NCBI RefSeq assembly: GCF_016901015.1
Contig: NZ_JAFEUP010000007.1
Coordinates: forward strand, 1-64,000
Origin: Zestomonas insulae
Lineage (GTDB): Bacteria > Pseudomonadota > Gammaproteobacteria > Pseudomonadales > Pseudomonadaceae
Length of the DNA stretch: 64,000 bases
Reading direction: 5' to 3'
The notes beneath the pieces are model-generated. The model was given only the letters and a program-made list of their open reading frames with translations, was not told the origin of the DNA and made no database searches. The translations under genes and the position numbers were made by a program. This document shows positions 44,543 to 55,836 of this stretch, in pieces. Within the stretch, counting starts at the first letter, position 1. Every line of letters starts with the position of its first letter.

Positions 44543-45607
44543 ATGCGCAAGCCGTTGCTGCTCCTCGTCCTCGCCGCCCTCGCCTACCTGCTGTTCTGGC
44601 CCACGCCGCTGCGACCGGTGGCCTGGCAACCCGGCCCGCTGCCGGACGCCAGCGGCGTGTGGGCGCCCAACGCGCGGCTCGACGCCGCAGTGCTCGAACA
44701 GGCCGGCCTGCCCGGCCCGGACACCGTGGTGGTGGACGCCGAAGGGCGCCGCTACAGCGGCATCGGCGACGGGCGCATCGTGCGCTGGCGCGCCGGCGAG
44801 GCGCCGCAGACCTTCGTGCAGCTGGCCGGCCGCCCGGTGGGGATGAACTTCGCCGGCAACGGCGACCTCTACGCCGCCGACGAGGCCAACGCACAGATCT
44901 GGCGGATCACCCCGCAGGGCCAGGCCGAGGTGGTGGTGCAGAGCTCGGCGCAACAGCGCTTCACCTTCCTCAACGACGTGTTCCTCGCCCGCGACGGCCG
45001 GCTGTTCTTCAGCGAGGCCTCGAGCCGCTGGGGGCTGGCCGACAACAAGCTGGCGCTGCTCGAGCATGGCGGCGACGGCAAGGTGTTCGTCCGCCATCCG
45101 GACGGGCGCATCGAGCAGCTGCTCGACGGCCTGGAGTTCGCCAACGGCGTGGTGCTGGCGCCCGATGAGTCGTACCTGCTGGTGGCCGAGACCGGCGCCT
45201 ACCGGATCACCCGCCTGTGGCTGAGCGGCCCGCGCACCGGGCAGCGCGAGGTGCTGGTCGACAACCTGCCCGGCTTCCCCGGCGACCTGTCGATCGCCCC
45301 GGACGGCAGCTACTGGTGCTCGTTCTTCTCGCCGCGCAAACGCGTGCTCGACGCGCTGGGTCCCTGGCCGTTCGCCCGCCAGGTCGCCGCGCGCCTGCCG
45401 CGCGCGCTGCTGACCAAGCCGGTGGTGTATCCCTACGTGTTCCGCTTCGACGCCCAGGGCCAGGTGCGCGAAACCCTGCAGGCCTCGGCACGCGCCAACC
45501 TGCCGAGCTTCAGCAGCGTGGTGCAGCACGGCAACGAGCTGCTGCTCGGCTCGCCGGGCGGGGTCGGCGAAATCGACTCGGACCGCGCCTACCGGGTGCG
45601 CCTGTAA
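44543..45607 (+). CDS. SMP-30/strictosidine synthase-like propeller protein, membrane-anchored
   Basis: A 354-residue protein with an N-terminal hydrophobic anchor or signal (RKPLLLLVLAALAYLLFW) followed by a six-bladed beta-propeller of the SMP-30/gluconolactonase/strictosidine-synthase-like group. Typical segments are RPVGMNFAGNGDLYAADE, FLNDVFLARDGRLFFSEAS, LEFANGVVLAPDESYLLVAE and LPGFPGDLSIAPDGSYWCSF. Relatives hydrolyse lactones or esters in the periplasm. The ATG at 44543 is preferred because AAGGGA ends 5 bases upstream; an ATG two codons earlier is also open. It is divergent from the Baeyer-Villiger enzyme gene. Confidence 0.85.
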   Translation: MRKPLLLLVLAALAYLLFWPTPLRPVAWQPGPLPDASGVWAPNARLDAAVLEQAGLPGPDTVVVDAEGRRYSGIGDGRIVRWRAGEAPQTFVQLAGRPVGMNFAGNGDLYAADEANAQIWRITPQGQAEVVVQSSAQQRFTFLNDVFLARDGRLFFSEASSRWGLADNKLALLEHGGDGKVFVRHPDGRIEQLLDGLEFANGVVLAPDESYLLVAETGAYRITRLWLSGPRTGQREVLVDNLPGFPGDLSIAPDGSYWCSFFSPRKRVLDALGPWPFARQVAARLPRALLTKPVVYPYVFRFDAQGQVRETLQASARANLPSFSSVVQHGNELLLGSPGGVGEIDSDRAYRVRL

Positions 45608-45651
45608 GTGCCGCCGCGCGCCGTGTCGAAGCGCGCGGCGCACCCACCCAG

Positions 45652-47679
45652 TCAGGCGAAGACGAAGTCGTCGGCGGTGACGTTGGCCACCGCCACGCCG
45701 ACCAGGTTGATGGTCCCGGCCGAGGAGCTGATCAGCGTACTGAAGCCGAAGAAGTCCTCGATCACCAGGTCCTCGAAGGCCAGGCCGCTGGTGCTCAGGT
45801 CGAGGCGTTCCACGCCGTCCTCGAAGTCCTGCACGGTGTCGTCGAAGAATGGCTCGCTCCACACCGCGCCGAACTGGAACACGTCGACCCCGGCGCCGCC
45901 GCTCATGAAGTCCTGACGGGCGCCGCCGATCAGCACGTCATCACCGTCGCCGCCGCTCAGCGAGCCACCCGATACCCCGGCCTGCAGGGTGTCGTTGCCG
46001 TCGCCGCCATCCAGGCTGTCGAACGAGAACTCCGCGGTGTTGCCGATCAGCAGGTCGTCGCCGGCCTCGCCGAAGGCGTTGGCACCAAAGTCGCCGTCGA
46101 TGACGAGGGTGTCGTTACCGTTGCCACCGAATAGCTCGTCGAAACCCTGGCCAGGGCCACCGCGCACCAGGTCGTCGCCGTTGCCGCCGTTGACCACGTC
46201 GTTGCCGGCCGCGCCGCTCAGCTGGTCGTTGCCGCCGAGGCCGAAGATGCGGTCGTCGTCATCGGTGCCGACGATGACGTCAGCGCCTTCGGTGCCGGCG
46301 GTGAGGAACACCGTCGAGCGACTGAAGTCGTCGGTGGTCAGCTGCCGGGCGCCGAGGAACTTCAGGGTGAAGTCGCTGTTGCCCAGCAGGCCGTCGTCAT
46401 CCTCGTCGGCGACCAGCCAGGTGTTGCCCTGGCGGATGGTGTAGAACAGCTCGGTGACGCCGTTGCCGGCGCCGCCCAGCGCCGCGCCGAGTTGCGGGTT
46501 GAAGCTCAGCTGGCCGCGGAACACGAACTCGCCATTCAGATCGAGCAGGTCGCCGACCGCCGCTCCGGCGCCCTGGAAGTCGGTGACGGTGTCGAAGCTG
46601 GCCAGCGTCGAGCTGGGGTTGAACGCGCCGAGGAAGAAGATGAATTCGTCGTTGCCGGCGCCACCGGTGAGCAGGTCGGCACCGGCGTCGCCTTCCAGCT
46701 CGTCGTCGCCGTTGCCACCGGACAGGCTGTCGGCACCGGCATCGCCGAACAGCTCGTCGTCGCCGTCCTCGCCGAAGATCGCGTCGTTGCCGTTGCCGCC
46801 GAAGAAGTCGTCGTTGCCGACGCCACCGAACAGCATGTCGTTGCCGTCGTCGCCATCGAGGGTGTCGTTGCCCTCGCCGCCGCGCACGATGTCGTTGCCG
46901 TTGCCGCCGGAGAGCAGCGAGTCGTTGCCGGCGCCGCCGTCGAGGATGTCGTTGCCGTCGTTGCCGGTCAGGTTGTCGCGGCCCTCGCCGCCATTGATGA
47001 TGTCGTTGCCGGCGCCACCGGTGAGCAGCGAATCGTTGCCCGCGCCACCGTCGATGATGTCGTTGCCGCCGAGGCCGAAGATGGTGTCGTTGTCCGGCGT
47101 GCCGTTGATCACGTCACCGCTGTTGCTGCCGCGCGTGACGAACGGCGTGGTGCCGAAGTCGCCCTTGACCAGGCTGTGCCGGCCGCTCAGCTGCACGGTG
47201 AAGTCGGTGGCATCCAGCACGCCGTTGTCGTTGGAGTCGGCGAACAGCAGCGTGCTCGTCGCGCCGAGCGCATAGAACACCTCGGTGAAGCCGTTGCCGG
47301 CGAAACCGAGGTTGGCGCCGAGGGTCGGCAGCGTGCTGCGCGCGCCTTCGAACACCAGTCGGCTCTGCAGGATGAAGCCGGTCGACAGTTGCAGGCTGTC
47401 GCCGCCGGCGACGCCCGCGCCCTGGAAGTCGGTGACCGTGTCACGCACCGCGAAGGTCGACTGCTCGCCGCTGCCGACCGACTAGGCGAAGCTGTCGTTG
47501 CCGGCCCCGCCGGTCAGGCTGTCGGCGCCCAGCGCGCCGAAGAAGCTTTCGTCGCCGGACAGCGTGTCGTTGCCGCCGCCGCCGAGCAGAAAATCAGCGC
47601 CACCGAGACCGAACAACTGGTCGTCTTCCGCGCCGCCGAACAGGAAGTCTTCATTGGGTGTGCCAGTGAAAATCGCCAT
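45652..47679 (-). pseudogene. RTX calcium-binding repeat protein interrupted by an in-frame TAG
   Basis: From ATG 47679 (GGGAGGG upstream) to 45652 the frame is continuous for 676 codons except for one TAG at codon 66 (47482-47484). The product has many GGxGxDxLx nonapeptides in at least three blocks (for example GGAGNDSLLTGGAGNDIINGG), separated by spacer modules containing DTVTDFQGAG. It lacks a signal peptide, and a hydrophobic C-terminus (VTADDFVFA) suits type I secretion. Alignment of the internal modules puts an aromatic residue at the stop, so TAC/TAT to TAG is likely. As read, only a 65-residue peptide would be made unless the stop is read through or is a sequencing error. No type I secretion genes are adjacent. 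Confidence 0.85.
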
Positions 47680-47847
47680 GGTAGAACCCTCCCGAAGAGA
47701 ATGGGTACCAGGGATGAGGGGGGACTAAAGTCTAGTTCAGCACCCCGTGACGAGACCCCGTCATCTGACCGAAAGGCCCGCCGCACTAGGCCGCGCGCCG
47801 ATAAGCAGGGCCTTTGCGGAGATGTAACCGGATGTTGACCGCTTCGC

Positions 47848-49779
<1,932 letters not shown>

Positions 49780-49840
49780 AAGGTGTCGCTCTCCGTGGCC
49801 GGCAATCGCGGTGGCTGACCGTAACGCGCTGCACATGCTT

Positions 49841-49915
49841 TGGGTAGGAGCGAATTCATTCGCGAAGGGGGTGCCTCGGTGCCGGCTACATCGCGAATGA
49901 ATTCGCTCCTACCCA
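49841..49915. repeat. REP-like perfect inverted repeat
   Basis: Two perfectly complementary 25-base arms at 49841-49865 and 49891-49915, each containing TAGGAGCGAATTCATTCGCG, flank a 25-base spacer. It lies in the gap between recQ and pckA. The core matches the REP-type element at 33874-33942. Confidence 0.9.
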
Positions 49916-49956
49916 GTCTCCGCACGCCGTTGCCAGGCCACGCATACAGGTCGCAA

Positions 49957-49988
49957 AAACGACAAAGCCGCCCGAGGGCGGCTTTGTC
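49957..49988 (-). terminator. Rho-independent terminator of pckA
   Basis: GACAAAGCCGCCC (49961-49973) and its complement (49976-49988) form a 13-bp stem. Read on the minus strand, the hairpin is followed by GTTTTTGC, beginning 17 bp after the pckA stop. Confidence 0.88.
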
Positions 49989-50005
49989 AGATCACGCGGT
50001 ACAGC

Positions 50006-51547
50006 TTACAGCTGCGGGCCGGCGTTCTTGATGGCGTCGCTGACGTCGAACTTGGTGAAGTTGTCGACGAACTGCTTGGCCAGGGCCTTGGCGGCCTCGT
50101 CGTAGGCGTTCTGGTCAGCCCAGGTGTTGCGCGGGTTGAGCAGGTTGGTTTCCACGCCCGGTACCGACTTCGGCACGTCGAGGTTGATGATCGGCAGGTG
50201 CTCGGTCTCGGTGCCGACCAGCGCGCCGCTCTGGATCGCCGCAATCACGCCACGCGTGGTGGGGATGTTGAAGCGCTTGCCGACACCGTAGCCACCGCCG
50301 GTCCAGCCGGTGTTGACCAGGTAGACCTTGGAGCCGAACGCCTTGATGCGCTTGATCAGCAGCTCGGCGTAGACGCCGGCCGGACGCGGGAAGAACGGCG
50401 CGCCGAAGCAGGTGGAGAAGGTCGACTTGATGCCGCCGCCGGAACCCATTTCGGTGGAACCGACCAGCGCGGTGTAGCCGGACAGGAAGTGGTAGGCCGC
50501 CTGCTCTTCGCTGAGGATCGACACCGGCGGCAGTACGCCAGTCAGGTCGCAGGTCAGGAAGATCACCGCGTTCGGCTCGCCGCCGAGGTTCTCTTCGCTG
50601 CGCTTCTCGACCAGCTCCAGCGGGTAAGCGGCGCGGGAGTTCTGGGTCAGGCTGTCGTCGGCGTAGTCCGGCACGCGGTTCTCGTCGAGCACCACGTTCT
50701 CCAGCACGGCGCCGAACTGGATGGCTTTCCAGATCACCGGCTCGTTCTTCTCGGACAGGTCGATGCACTTGGCATAGCAACCGCCTTCGATGTTGAACAC
50801 CACGCCTTCACCCCAGCCGTGCTCGTCGTCACCGATCAGGTAACGGCTCGGGTCGGCGGACAGGGTGGTCTTGCCGGTGCCGGACAGGCCGAAGAACAGG
50901 GTGACGTCGCCGTCTTCGCCGATGTTGGCGGCGCAGTGCATCGGCAGCACGTCGGCTTCCGGGAGCAGGAAGTTCTGCACCGAGAACATCGCCTTCTTCA
51001 TTTCACCGGCGTAGCGCATGCCGGCGATCAGCACTTTCTTCTGGGCGAAGTTGATGATCACGCAACCGTCGGAGTTGGTGCCGTCACGCTCCGGTACGCA
51101 CTCGAAGTTGGCGACGTTGAGCACTTGCCACTCGCTGCGACCAGCGGGGTTGTACTGCGCCGGGTTGATGAACAGGCAACGGCCGAACAGGTTCTGCCAG
51201 GCGGTCTGGGTGGTCATCTTGACGGCCAGGTAGTGCTCGGCGGCCGAACCTACATGGACGTGGGAAACGAAGTGGTCTTGGGCGTTGTTGAACGCCTCGA
51301 CGCGCGCCCACAGGGCATCGAACTTGTCGGCCGGGAACTTGCGGTTGATCGGGCCCCAGCCAATTGCGGCGCTGGTGCTCGGCTCGTCGACGATGAAACG
51401 GTCGGCCGGCGAGCGGCCGGTGCGGTGGCCGGTGCGAACCACCAGCGAGCCGTTGGCCGCCAGCTCGCCTTCGCCGCGGCGAATGGCCTCTTCGACCAGT
51501 TGGGCGGCGCTGATATCGGTGTACACGGCGGTATTGGCTTGCGTCAT
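50006..51547 (-). CDS. pckA: Phosphoenolpyruvate carboxykinase (ATP)
   Basis: Gluconeogenic enzyme converting oxaloacetate and ATP to PEP, carbon dioxide and ADP. The 513-residue protein has the P-loop GLSGTGKTTLSADPSR, the adjacent metal-binding DDEHGWG, RSPADRFIVDEP near the N-terminus, and FGAPFFPRPAGVYAELL. The ATG at 51547 gives the family start MTQANTAVYTD and the P. aeruginosa length; an ATG four codons upstream is also possible. It is monocistronic, with its own terminator and an A+T-rich upstream region. Confidence 0.96.
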   Translation of the reverse strand: MTQANTAVYTDISAAQLVEEAIRRGEGELAANGSLVVRTGHRTGRSPADRFIVDEPSTSAAIGWGPINRKFPADKFDALWARVEAFNNAQDHFVSHVHVGSAAEHYLAVKMTTQTAWQNLFGRCLFINPAQYNPAGRSEWQVLNVANFECVPERDGTNSDGCVIINFAQKKVLIAGMRYAGEMKKAMFSVQNFLLPEADVLPMHCAANIGEDGDVTLFFGLSGTGKTTLSADPSRYLIGDDEHGWGEGVVFNIEGGCYAKCIDLSEKNEPVIWKAIQFGAVLENVVLDENRVPDYADDSLTQNSRAAYPLELVEKRSEENLGGEPNAVIFLTCDLTGVLPPVSILSEEQAAYHFLSGYTALVGSTEMGSGGGIKSTFSTCFGAPFFPRPAGVYAELLIKRIKAFGSKVYLVNTGWTGGGYGVGKRFNIPTTRGVIAAIQSGALVGTETEHLPIINLDVPKSVPGVETNLLNPRNTWADQNAYDEAAKALAKQFVDNFTKFDVSDAIKNAGPQL

Positions 51548-51773
51548 GTGAGTCCCCATCGGCTCCAGGGCCGGGCTTCCGAAGATGTAGTAAAAGCCAC
51601 AGCACTACTACAGAAAAAAAAGTGCGCGGATTATGCCAGAAAAGGTCTGGCCAAGTGCAGCCTCCGATCCGATCAACGGGCGATCATCGCCCCGGGCCCG
51701 AAAACCGCGCTGTGTAGCCGCTGGCCAGGCCATCGGCGGTCATACACAGACAGGCAAATGCGGCAAAGTTTCC

Positions 51774-52661
51774 TCAGTGCCGCGTATCCGATGCCGGCTC
51801 GACACCACCGCCGGCGAACAGCTGGGCGATGTCGGCGGCGTCGAACGGATAGCGCTGGTTGCAGAACTGGCAGTCGATCACCACCGTACCGCCCTGCTCG
51901 GCGAGCAGCTGGTCGGCGTCCTCGCGGCCCAGGCTGACCAGCGCGCGCGCCGAACGCTCGCGCGAGCAGCTGCAGCGGAACTGCAGGGCACGCGGTTCGA
52001 ACAGGCGCACCGCTTCCTCGTGGTACAGGCGGTACAGCAGGGTCTCGCTGTCCAGGCTGAGCAGCTCTTCGGCGGTCAGGGTGTCGGCCAGGGTCACCAC
52101 GTGCTCCCAGCTGGCGGCGCGCGCCTCGGGGTCCTTCTGGCGGTCGACCGGCAGTTGCTGGAGCAGCAGGCCGCAGGCGCGCTGGCCATCGGCGAACAGC
52201 CAGAAACGGGTCGGCAGCTGCTCGGAGGTGGCGAAGTAGGTCGACAGGCAGTCCGCCAGGTTGGCCCCGTCGAGGGCGACGATGCCCTGGTAGCGCTGGC
52301 CGTTGGCCGGGTCGATGGTGATCGCCAGGTCGCCGTTGGGCATCAGCTCGCCGAGGCTCTGCGCGTCGCCGATCTGCTCGGCGTGGTAGCGGGCGATGCC
52401 GCGCAGTTCGCCGGCACTCGAGCACTCGACCATCAGCAGCGGCACCGCGCCGGTGGAGCGCGCCTGCAGCACCAGCAGGCCGTCGAACTTGACGGTGCCG
52501 ATCAGCAGCGCGGCGGCGCCGAGCAGTTCGCCGAGCAGCTGCGCCACGGGCTCCGGATAGGGGTGCTTGGCCAGCACGTGCCGATAGCTGCCCTCGAGCG
52601 TGACCAGTTCGCCGCGCGCGTCGAAGTCGTCGAACAGGAAGCGTTGGGTAAAGTCAGACAT
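51774..52661 (-). CDS. hslO: Redox-regulated chaperone Hsp33
   Basis: Cytoplasmic holdase activated by oxidative unfolding. The 295-residue protein has an N-terminal substrate-binding domain and the C-terminal zinc-binding cysteines in the conserved CSC...CQFC arrangement (RCSCSRER and DCQFCNQRYPF), which form disulfides on oxidation. The start at 52661 gives the family start MSDFTQRFLFDD. The neighbouring hslR encodes Hsp15; the two are also adjacent in E. coli. Confidence 0.95.
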   Translation of the reverse strand: MSDFTQRFLFDDFDARGELVTLEGSYRHVLAKHPYPEPVAQLLGELLGAAALLIGTVKFDGLLVLQARSTGAVPLLMVECSSAGELRGIARYHAEQIGDAQSLGELMPNGDLAITIDPANGQRYQGIVALDGANLADCLSTYFATSEQLPTRFWLFADGQRACGLLLQQLPVDRQKDPEARAASWEHVVTLADTLTAEELLSLDSETLLYRLYHEEAVRLFEPRALQFRCSCSRERSARALVSLGREDADQLLAEQGGTVVIDCQFCNQRYPFDAADIAQLFAGGGVEPASDTRH

Positions 52662-52755
52662 GCCGGATTCGCCAAGTATCACCAGGGGCGGCGATTTTAG
52701 GCGCAAAGCCGGGCCCGACCAAGGCCCTCCTGTCTATCGGCGCGCATGGCCGCGT

Positions 52756-53154
52756 CTATTGATCGCGGCTGTCGCGGAAGGTGAACAGCTGGCGGCGCTG
52801 CTTCTTGCTCGGCCGACCGTCGGTGCTCACCCCCAGCGCGCCGGCCTTGCGCTGTTCGGCGGCGGCTTCGCGGCGGGCGATGCTGTCCTCGGTCTCGCGG
52901 TACAGGGTCTGCGCCTCCGGCGCGCCGCGGCGCACCACCGACAGCGCCTCGACCACCACGGTGCGTTCGTCGAAGCCGGTGCGCAGGGTCAGTTCGTCGC
53001 CGACCTTCGGCTCCTTGCTCGGTTTGCAGCGTTCGCCACGGCAATGCACCTTGCCGCCCTCGATGGCCGCCTTGGCCAGCGCGCGGGTCTTGTAGAAGCG
53101 CGCCGCCCACAGCCATTTGTCGAGGCGCACCTTGTCGTCGTCTTTCTCGCTCAT
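52756..53154 (-). CDS. hslR: Heat-shock protein 15 (S4-domain) HslR
   Basis: A 132-residue RNA-binding protein that rescues stalled 50S subunits carrying nascent chains. The S4 domain is clear: VRLDKWLWAARFYKTRALA, KAAIEGGKVHCRGERCKPS and VGDELTLR. A basic C-terminal tail follows (RPSKKQRRQLFTFRD). GGAG is 7 bases upstream of the ATG at 53154. It is 94 bp upstream of hslO on the same strand and divergent from rimB. Confidence 0.94.
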   Translation of the reverse strand: MSEKDDDKVRLDKWLWAARFYKTRALAKAAIEGGKVHCRGERCKPSKEPKVGDELTLRTGFDERTVVVEALSVVRRGAPEAQTLYRETEDSIARREAAAEQRKAGALGVSTDGRPSKKQRRQLFTFRDSRDQ

Positions 53155-53331
53155 GCCCAACTCCCAGCGTTTCACCGACCATCGCACCACGATTCGCGAC
53201 GGCGGTAAACCACGTTGCGGCGCGGGTGCAGTTGTCACGGTGCGCGTCTAGAATGCCGACACCCGGCGCCCGTTTCGGCGCGGCAGCTGCCGCCCCGGGC
53301 GCTCCGCCCCGTCCGTTCTGGTACGCCCAAT

Positions 53332-53805
53332 TTGAAGACGTTCGACCATCTGTCGGTGATCGGCCTGCGTGAGTGGATCAACCTGCCGGACCTCGGCATG
53401 GTCGGCCTGCGCGCCAAGATCGACACCGGCGCCAGCACGTCGACGCTGCATGCCAGCGAGATTCAGCCGTTCCAGCGCGACGGCCAGGACTGGGTGCGCT
53501 TCACCGCGCACCTCGGCACCCTGGTGCAGCGCCGCCATCGCTGCGAGGCGCCGCTGGTCTCGGTCAAGCGCATCCGCAGCTCCAACGGCGAGGCGCAGAC
53601 CCGTTACGTGATCCACACCCAGATGTGCCTCGGCGATCGCACCTGGCCGGTCGATTTCACCCTGACCTGCCGCAAGAACATGCGCTACCGCGTACTGCTC
53701 GGCTCCAAGGCGCTGGTGGCCGGCCAGCTGGTGGTCAACCCGGCACTCACCTACGTCCAAGACAAACCCCTCATCATCACTTCCGCCCCCACAGGTGCCG
53801 AATGA
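53332..53805 (+). CDS. rimB: RimK-associated retropepsin-like/zinc protease RimB
   Basis: A 157-residue protein of the putative ATP-dependent zinc protease family (PF05618), with the aspartic-protease-like signature LRAKIDTGASTSTLHA near the N-terminus (catalytic Asp in DTGAS) and RVLLGSKAL near the C-terminus. In pseudomonads RimB acts with RimA and RimK in ribosomal protein S6 glutamation. I place the start at TTG 53332 because homologues begin MKTFDHL(S/T)VIGLREW and no ATG or GTG fits. Upstream in-frame sequence is not conserved-looking. It overlaps rimK by 4 bp. Confidence 0.85.
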   Translation: MKTFDHLSVIGLREWINLPDLGMVGLRAKIDTGASTSTLHASEIQPFQRDGQDWVRFTAHLGTLVQRRHRCEAPLVSVKRIRSSNGEAQTRYVIHTQMCLGDRTWPVDFTLTCRKNMRYRVLLGSKALVAGQLVVNPALTYVQDKPLIITSAPTGAE

Positions 53806-54707
53806 AGATCGCTGTGCTGTCGCGCAATCCGCGTCTGTACTCCACCCGCCGCCTGGTCGAAGCCGGCGAGCAACGAGGCCACGAAATGGTGGTCATCGAC
53901 ACCCTGCGTGCCTACATGAACATCGCCAGCCACAAGCCGCAGATCCACTACCGCGGCAAACCACTGGTGGACTTCGACGCGGTGATCCCGCGCATCGGCG
54001 CCTCGGTGACCTTCTACGGCTGCGCGGTGCTGCGCCAGTTCGAGATGATGGGCGTGTTCCCGCTCAACGAATCGGTGGCGATCAGCCGCTCGCGCGACAA
54101 GCTGCGCTCGCTGCAGCTGCTCTCGCGCAAGGGCATCGGCCTGCCGGTGACCGGCTTCGCCCACTCGCCGGACGACGTGCCCGACCTGATCCAGATGGTC
54201 AACGGCGCACCGCTGGTGATCAAGGTGCTTGAAGGCACCCAGGGCATCGGCGTGGTGCTCTGCGAAACCGAGAAGGCCGCCGAGTCGGTGATCGAGGCAT
54301 TCATGGGCCTCAAGCAGGACATCATGGTCCAGGAGTACATCAAGGAAGCCGGCGGCGCCGACATCCGCTGCTTCGTGGTCGGCGACAAGGTGATCGCGTC
54401 GATGAAGCGCCAGGCCAAGGCCGGCGAATTCCGCTCCAACCTGCACCGCGGCGGCACCGCCAGCCTGATCAAGATCACCCCGGAAGAGCGCATGACCGCG
54501 ATCCGCGCCGCCAAGGTCATGGGCCTGTCGGTGGCCGGGGTCGACATCCTGCGCTCCAACCACGGCCCGCTGGTGATGGAGGTGAACTCCTCGCCGGGCC
54601 TGGAAGGCATCGAGATCACCACCGGCAAGGACGTCGCCGGGATCATCATCGAGTATCTGGAAAAGAACGCCGAGTACGGCCTGACCCGCACCAAGGGCAA
54701 GGGCTGA
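53802..54707 (+). CDS. rimK: Ribosomal protein S6--L-glutamate ligase RimK
   Basis: An ATP-grasp ligase that adds glutamate residues to the C-terminus of ribosomal protein S6. The 301-residue protein starts MKIAVLSRNPRLYSTRRLVE and has VIKVLEGTQGIGVVLCE (ATP-grasp lid), MVQEYIKEAGGADIRCFVVG, and the metal-binding GPLVMEVNSSPGLEGIE. It overlaps rimB by 4 bp, so both are translated together. A bidirectional terminator lies downstream. Confidence 0.95.
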   Translation: MKIAVLSRNPRLYSTRRLVEAGEQRGHEMVVIDTLRAYMNIASHKPQIHYRGKPLVDFDAVIPRIGASVTFYGCAVLRQFEMMGVFPLNESVAISRSRDKLRSLQLLSRKGIGLPVTGFAHSPDDVPDLIQMVNGAPLVIKVLEGTQGIGVVLCETEKAAESVIEAFMGLKQDIMVQEYIKEAGGADIRCFVVGDKVIASMKRQAKAGEFRSNLHRGGTASLIKITPEERMTAIRAAKVMGLSVAGVDILRSNHGPLVMEVNSSPGLEGIEITTGKDVAGIIIEYLEKNAEYGLTRTKGKG

Positions 54708-54869
54708 GCCGCATCAGGCAACGCCTGCGTTGCCCCGGCGAACGACCGGCCAGGGATGGCCGGGCCGGTGCCTCATGGGCGGTCGGTGCTGCGCCAGGGA
54801 CGCCATCCCGAGCGCATCCCTCCGCGCCGTAGTGGCAGTCTCCGCAACCCAGGGCCACCGCCCTGCCGC

Positions 54870-54909
54870 GCCATAAAAAAGCCCCGCCAAGGCGGGGCTT
54901 CTTTATGGC
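54870..54909. terminator. Bidirectional intrinsic terminator
   Basis: GCCATAAAAAAGCCCCGCC (54870-54888) and GGCGGGGCTTCTTTATGGC (54891-54909) are complementary except one position, with a 2-base spacer. T-rich arms follow the GC core on both strands (TTCTTTAT forward, TTTTTTAT reverse), suiting termination of rimK and of the convergent SapC-family gene. Confidence 0.85.
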
Positions 54910-54918
54910 GCAAACCGC

Positions 54919-55671
54919 TTAGTGCTTGGTCGCGTCCGCGCCGCTGGCGGCCGCCTTGTTGGCCAGGAAGCGCTCGAACAGCAGGTTGGCGTTGCCCAGC
55001 GACATCAGGTGCGCGTAGATCCAGCCGAGGAAGCCGCTCTTGTGCAGGCTCAGCACCTGCTCATCGGACAGCGCGGCGAACTTGGCCTCGTCGACCGCCT
55101 GGAAGTCGCGCAGCACGAAGCTCTCGCCGCTCGGGTGGGTCAGCTGCAGGGTGCGCGGGGTGAGCAGCTCCAGGGTGTTGAGGGTGCTGACCAGCTCGCG
55201 GGTGCGCTCCATCTCGCGGGTGAAGTTCTGCAGGAACTGGATCATCTCGTTGAGATAGGCACTGTTCTCGCCCTCGGCGCCGAACAGCTCGCGGCCCTCC
55301 TCCTCGTTCCAGCCGCTGTAGGCGGCGTCGAAGCACACGGTGAAGTTCTCGCTGCCGTCCTGCGCCATGACGAACGGGTAGCGACGCACGAACGCCGGCA
55401 CGTAGGTGTTGGCCTGCCACTGCAGCGTGGCGTCGAGGAAGGTGTTCTGTCCTTCCGCCAGGCCGAGCAGAGCGATCGGCATCAGCTGCTCGCCCTGGCC
55501 GATGAAGATGATCGGGTAATGCCGCGCGGCCTGGAAGAACTCCAGCCCGGCCAGCGGTACCAGGTGGGTGTGCGCGGCGAAGGCGCAGTCGGCGGCCGGC
55601 TTGAGCTTCAGCGTCTTGTGCTCGTCGCGGTTGAGCGCCTTGATTTCCTTGTACAGCAACATCGTGGTCAT
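54919..55671 (-). CDS. SapC-family protein
   Basis: A 250-residue protein of the SapC family (PF07277), named after an S-layer-associated gene of Campylobacter. Conserved segments include HTHLVPLAGLEFFQAARHYP, PIALLGLAEGQNTFLD and YVPAFVRRYPF. No signal peptide or catalytic motif is seen, and its biochemical role is unknown. GGGGAG is 7 bases before the chosen ATG at 55671; a second ATG three codons in is less well placed. It ends against the shared terminator with rimK. Confidence 0.88.
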   Translation of the reverse strand: MTTMLLYKEIKALNRDEHKTLKLKPAADCAFAAHTHLVPLAGLEFFQAARHYPIIFIGQGEQLMPIALLGLAEGQNTFLDATLQWQANTYVPAFVRRYPFVMAQDGSENFTVCFDAAYSGWNEEEGRELFGAEGENSAYLNEMIQFLQNFTREMERTRELVSTLNTLELLTPRTLQLTHPSGESFVLRDFQAVDEAKFAALSDEQVLSLHKSGFLGWIYAHLMSLGNANLLFERFLANKAAASGADATKH

Positions 55672-55836
55672 TCCCGTCTCCCCGGAATCTTGTTGTTTTA
55701 ACGAATGATCAGCTGCGCCAGGACCTGGCCGCTGTCCTGATCCGGCACCACATCTTTGAGGGTGTTCGCCGCGACGCTGGCCTATGCCAAGGGCCGACCC
55801 TAATCGAAAAAGAACAGGGATTGCCAGCCACCCGCC

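Noticed and set aside
45652..47448. RTX gene taken as starting at an internal ATG at 47448
   Set aside because: The 66 codons upstream are in the same frame, encode RTX repeats and have a good ribosome binding site; a single TAG explains the break better than a new start.
55698..55781. 27-codon reverse-strand tail ending VLAQLIIR, possibly the end of an old gene
   Set aside because: It has no start codon and is preceded by a stop; its faint resemblance to the ends of flagellar-rod-like proteins is too weak to report.
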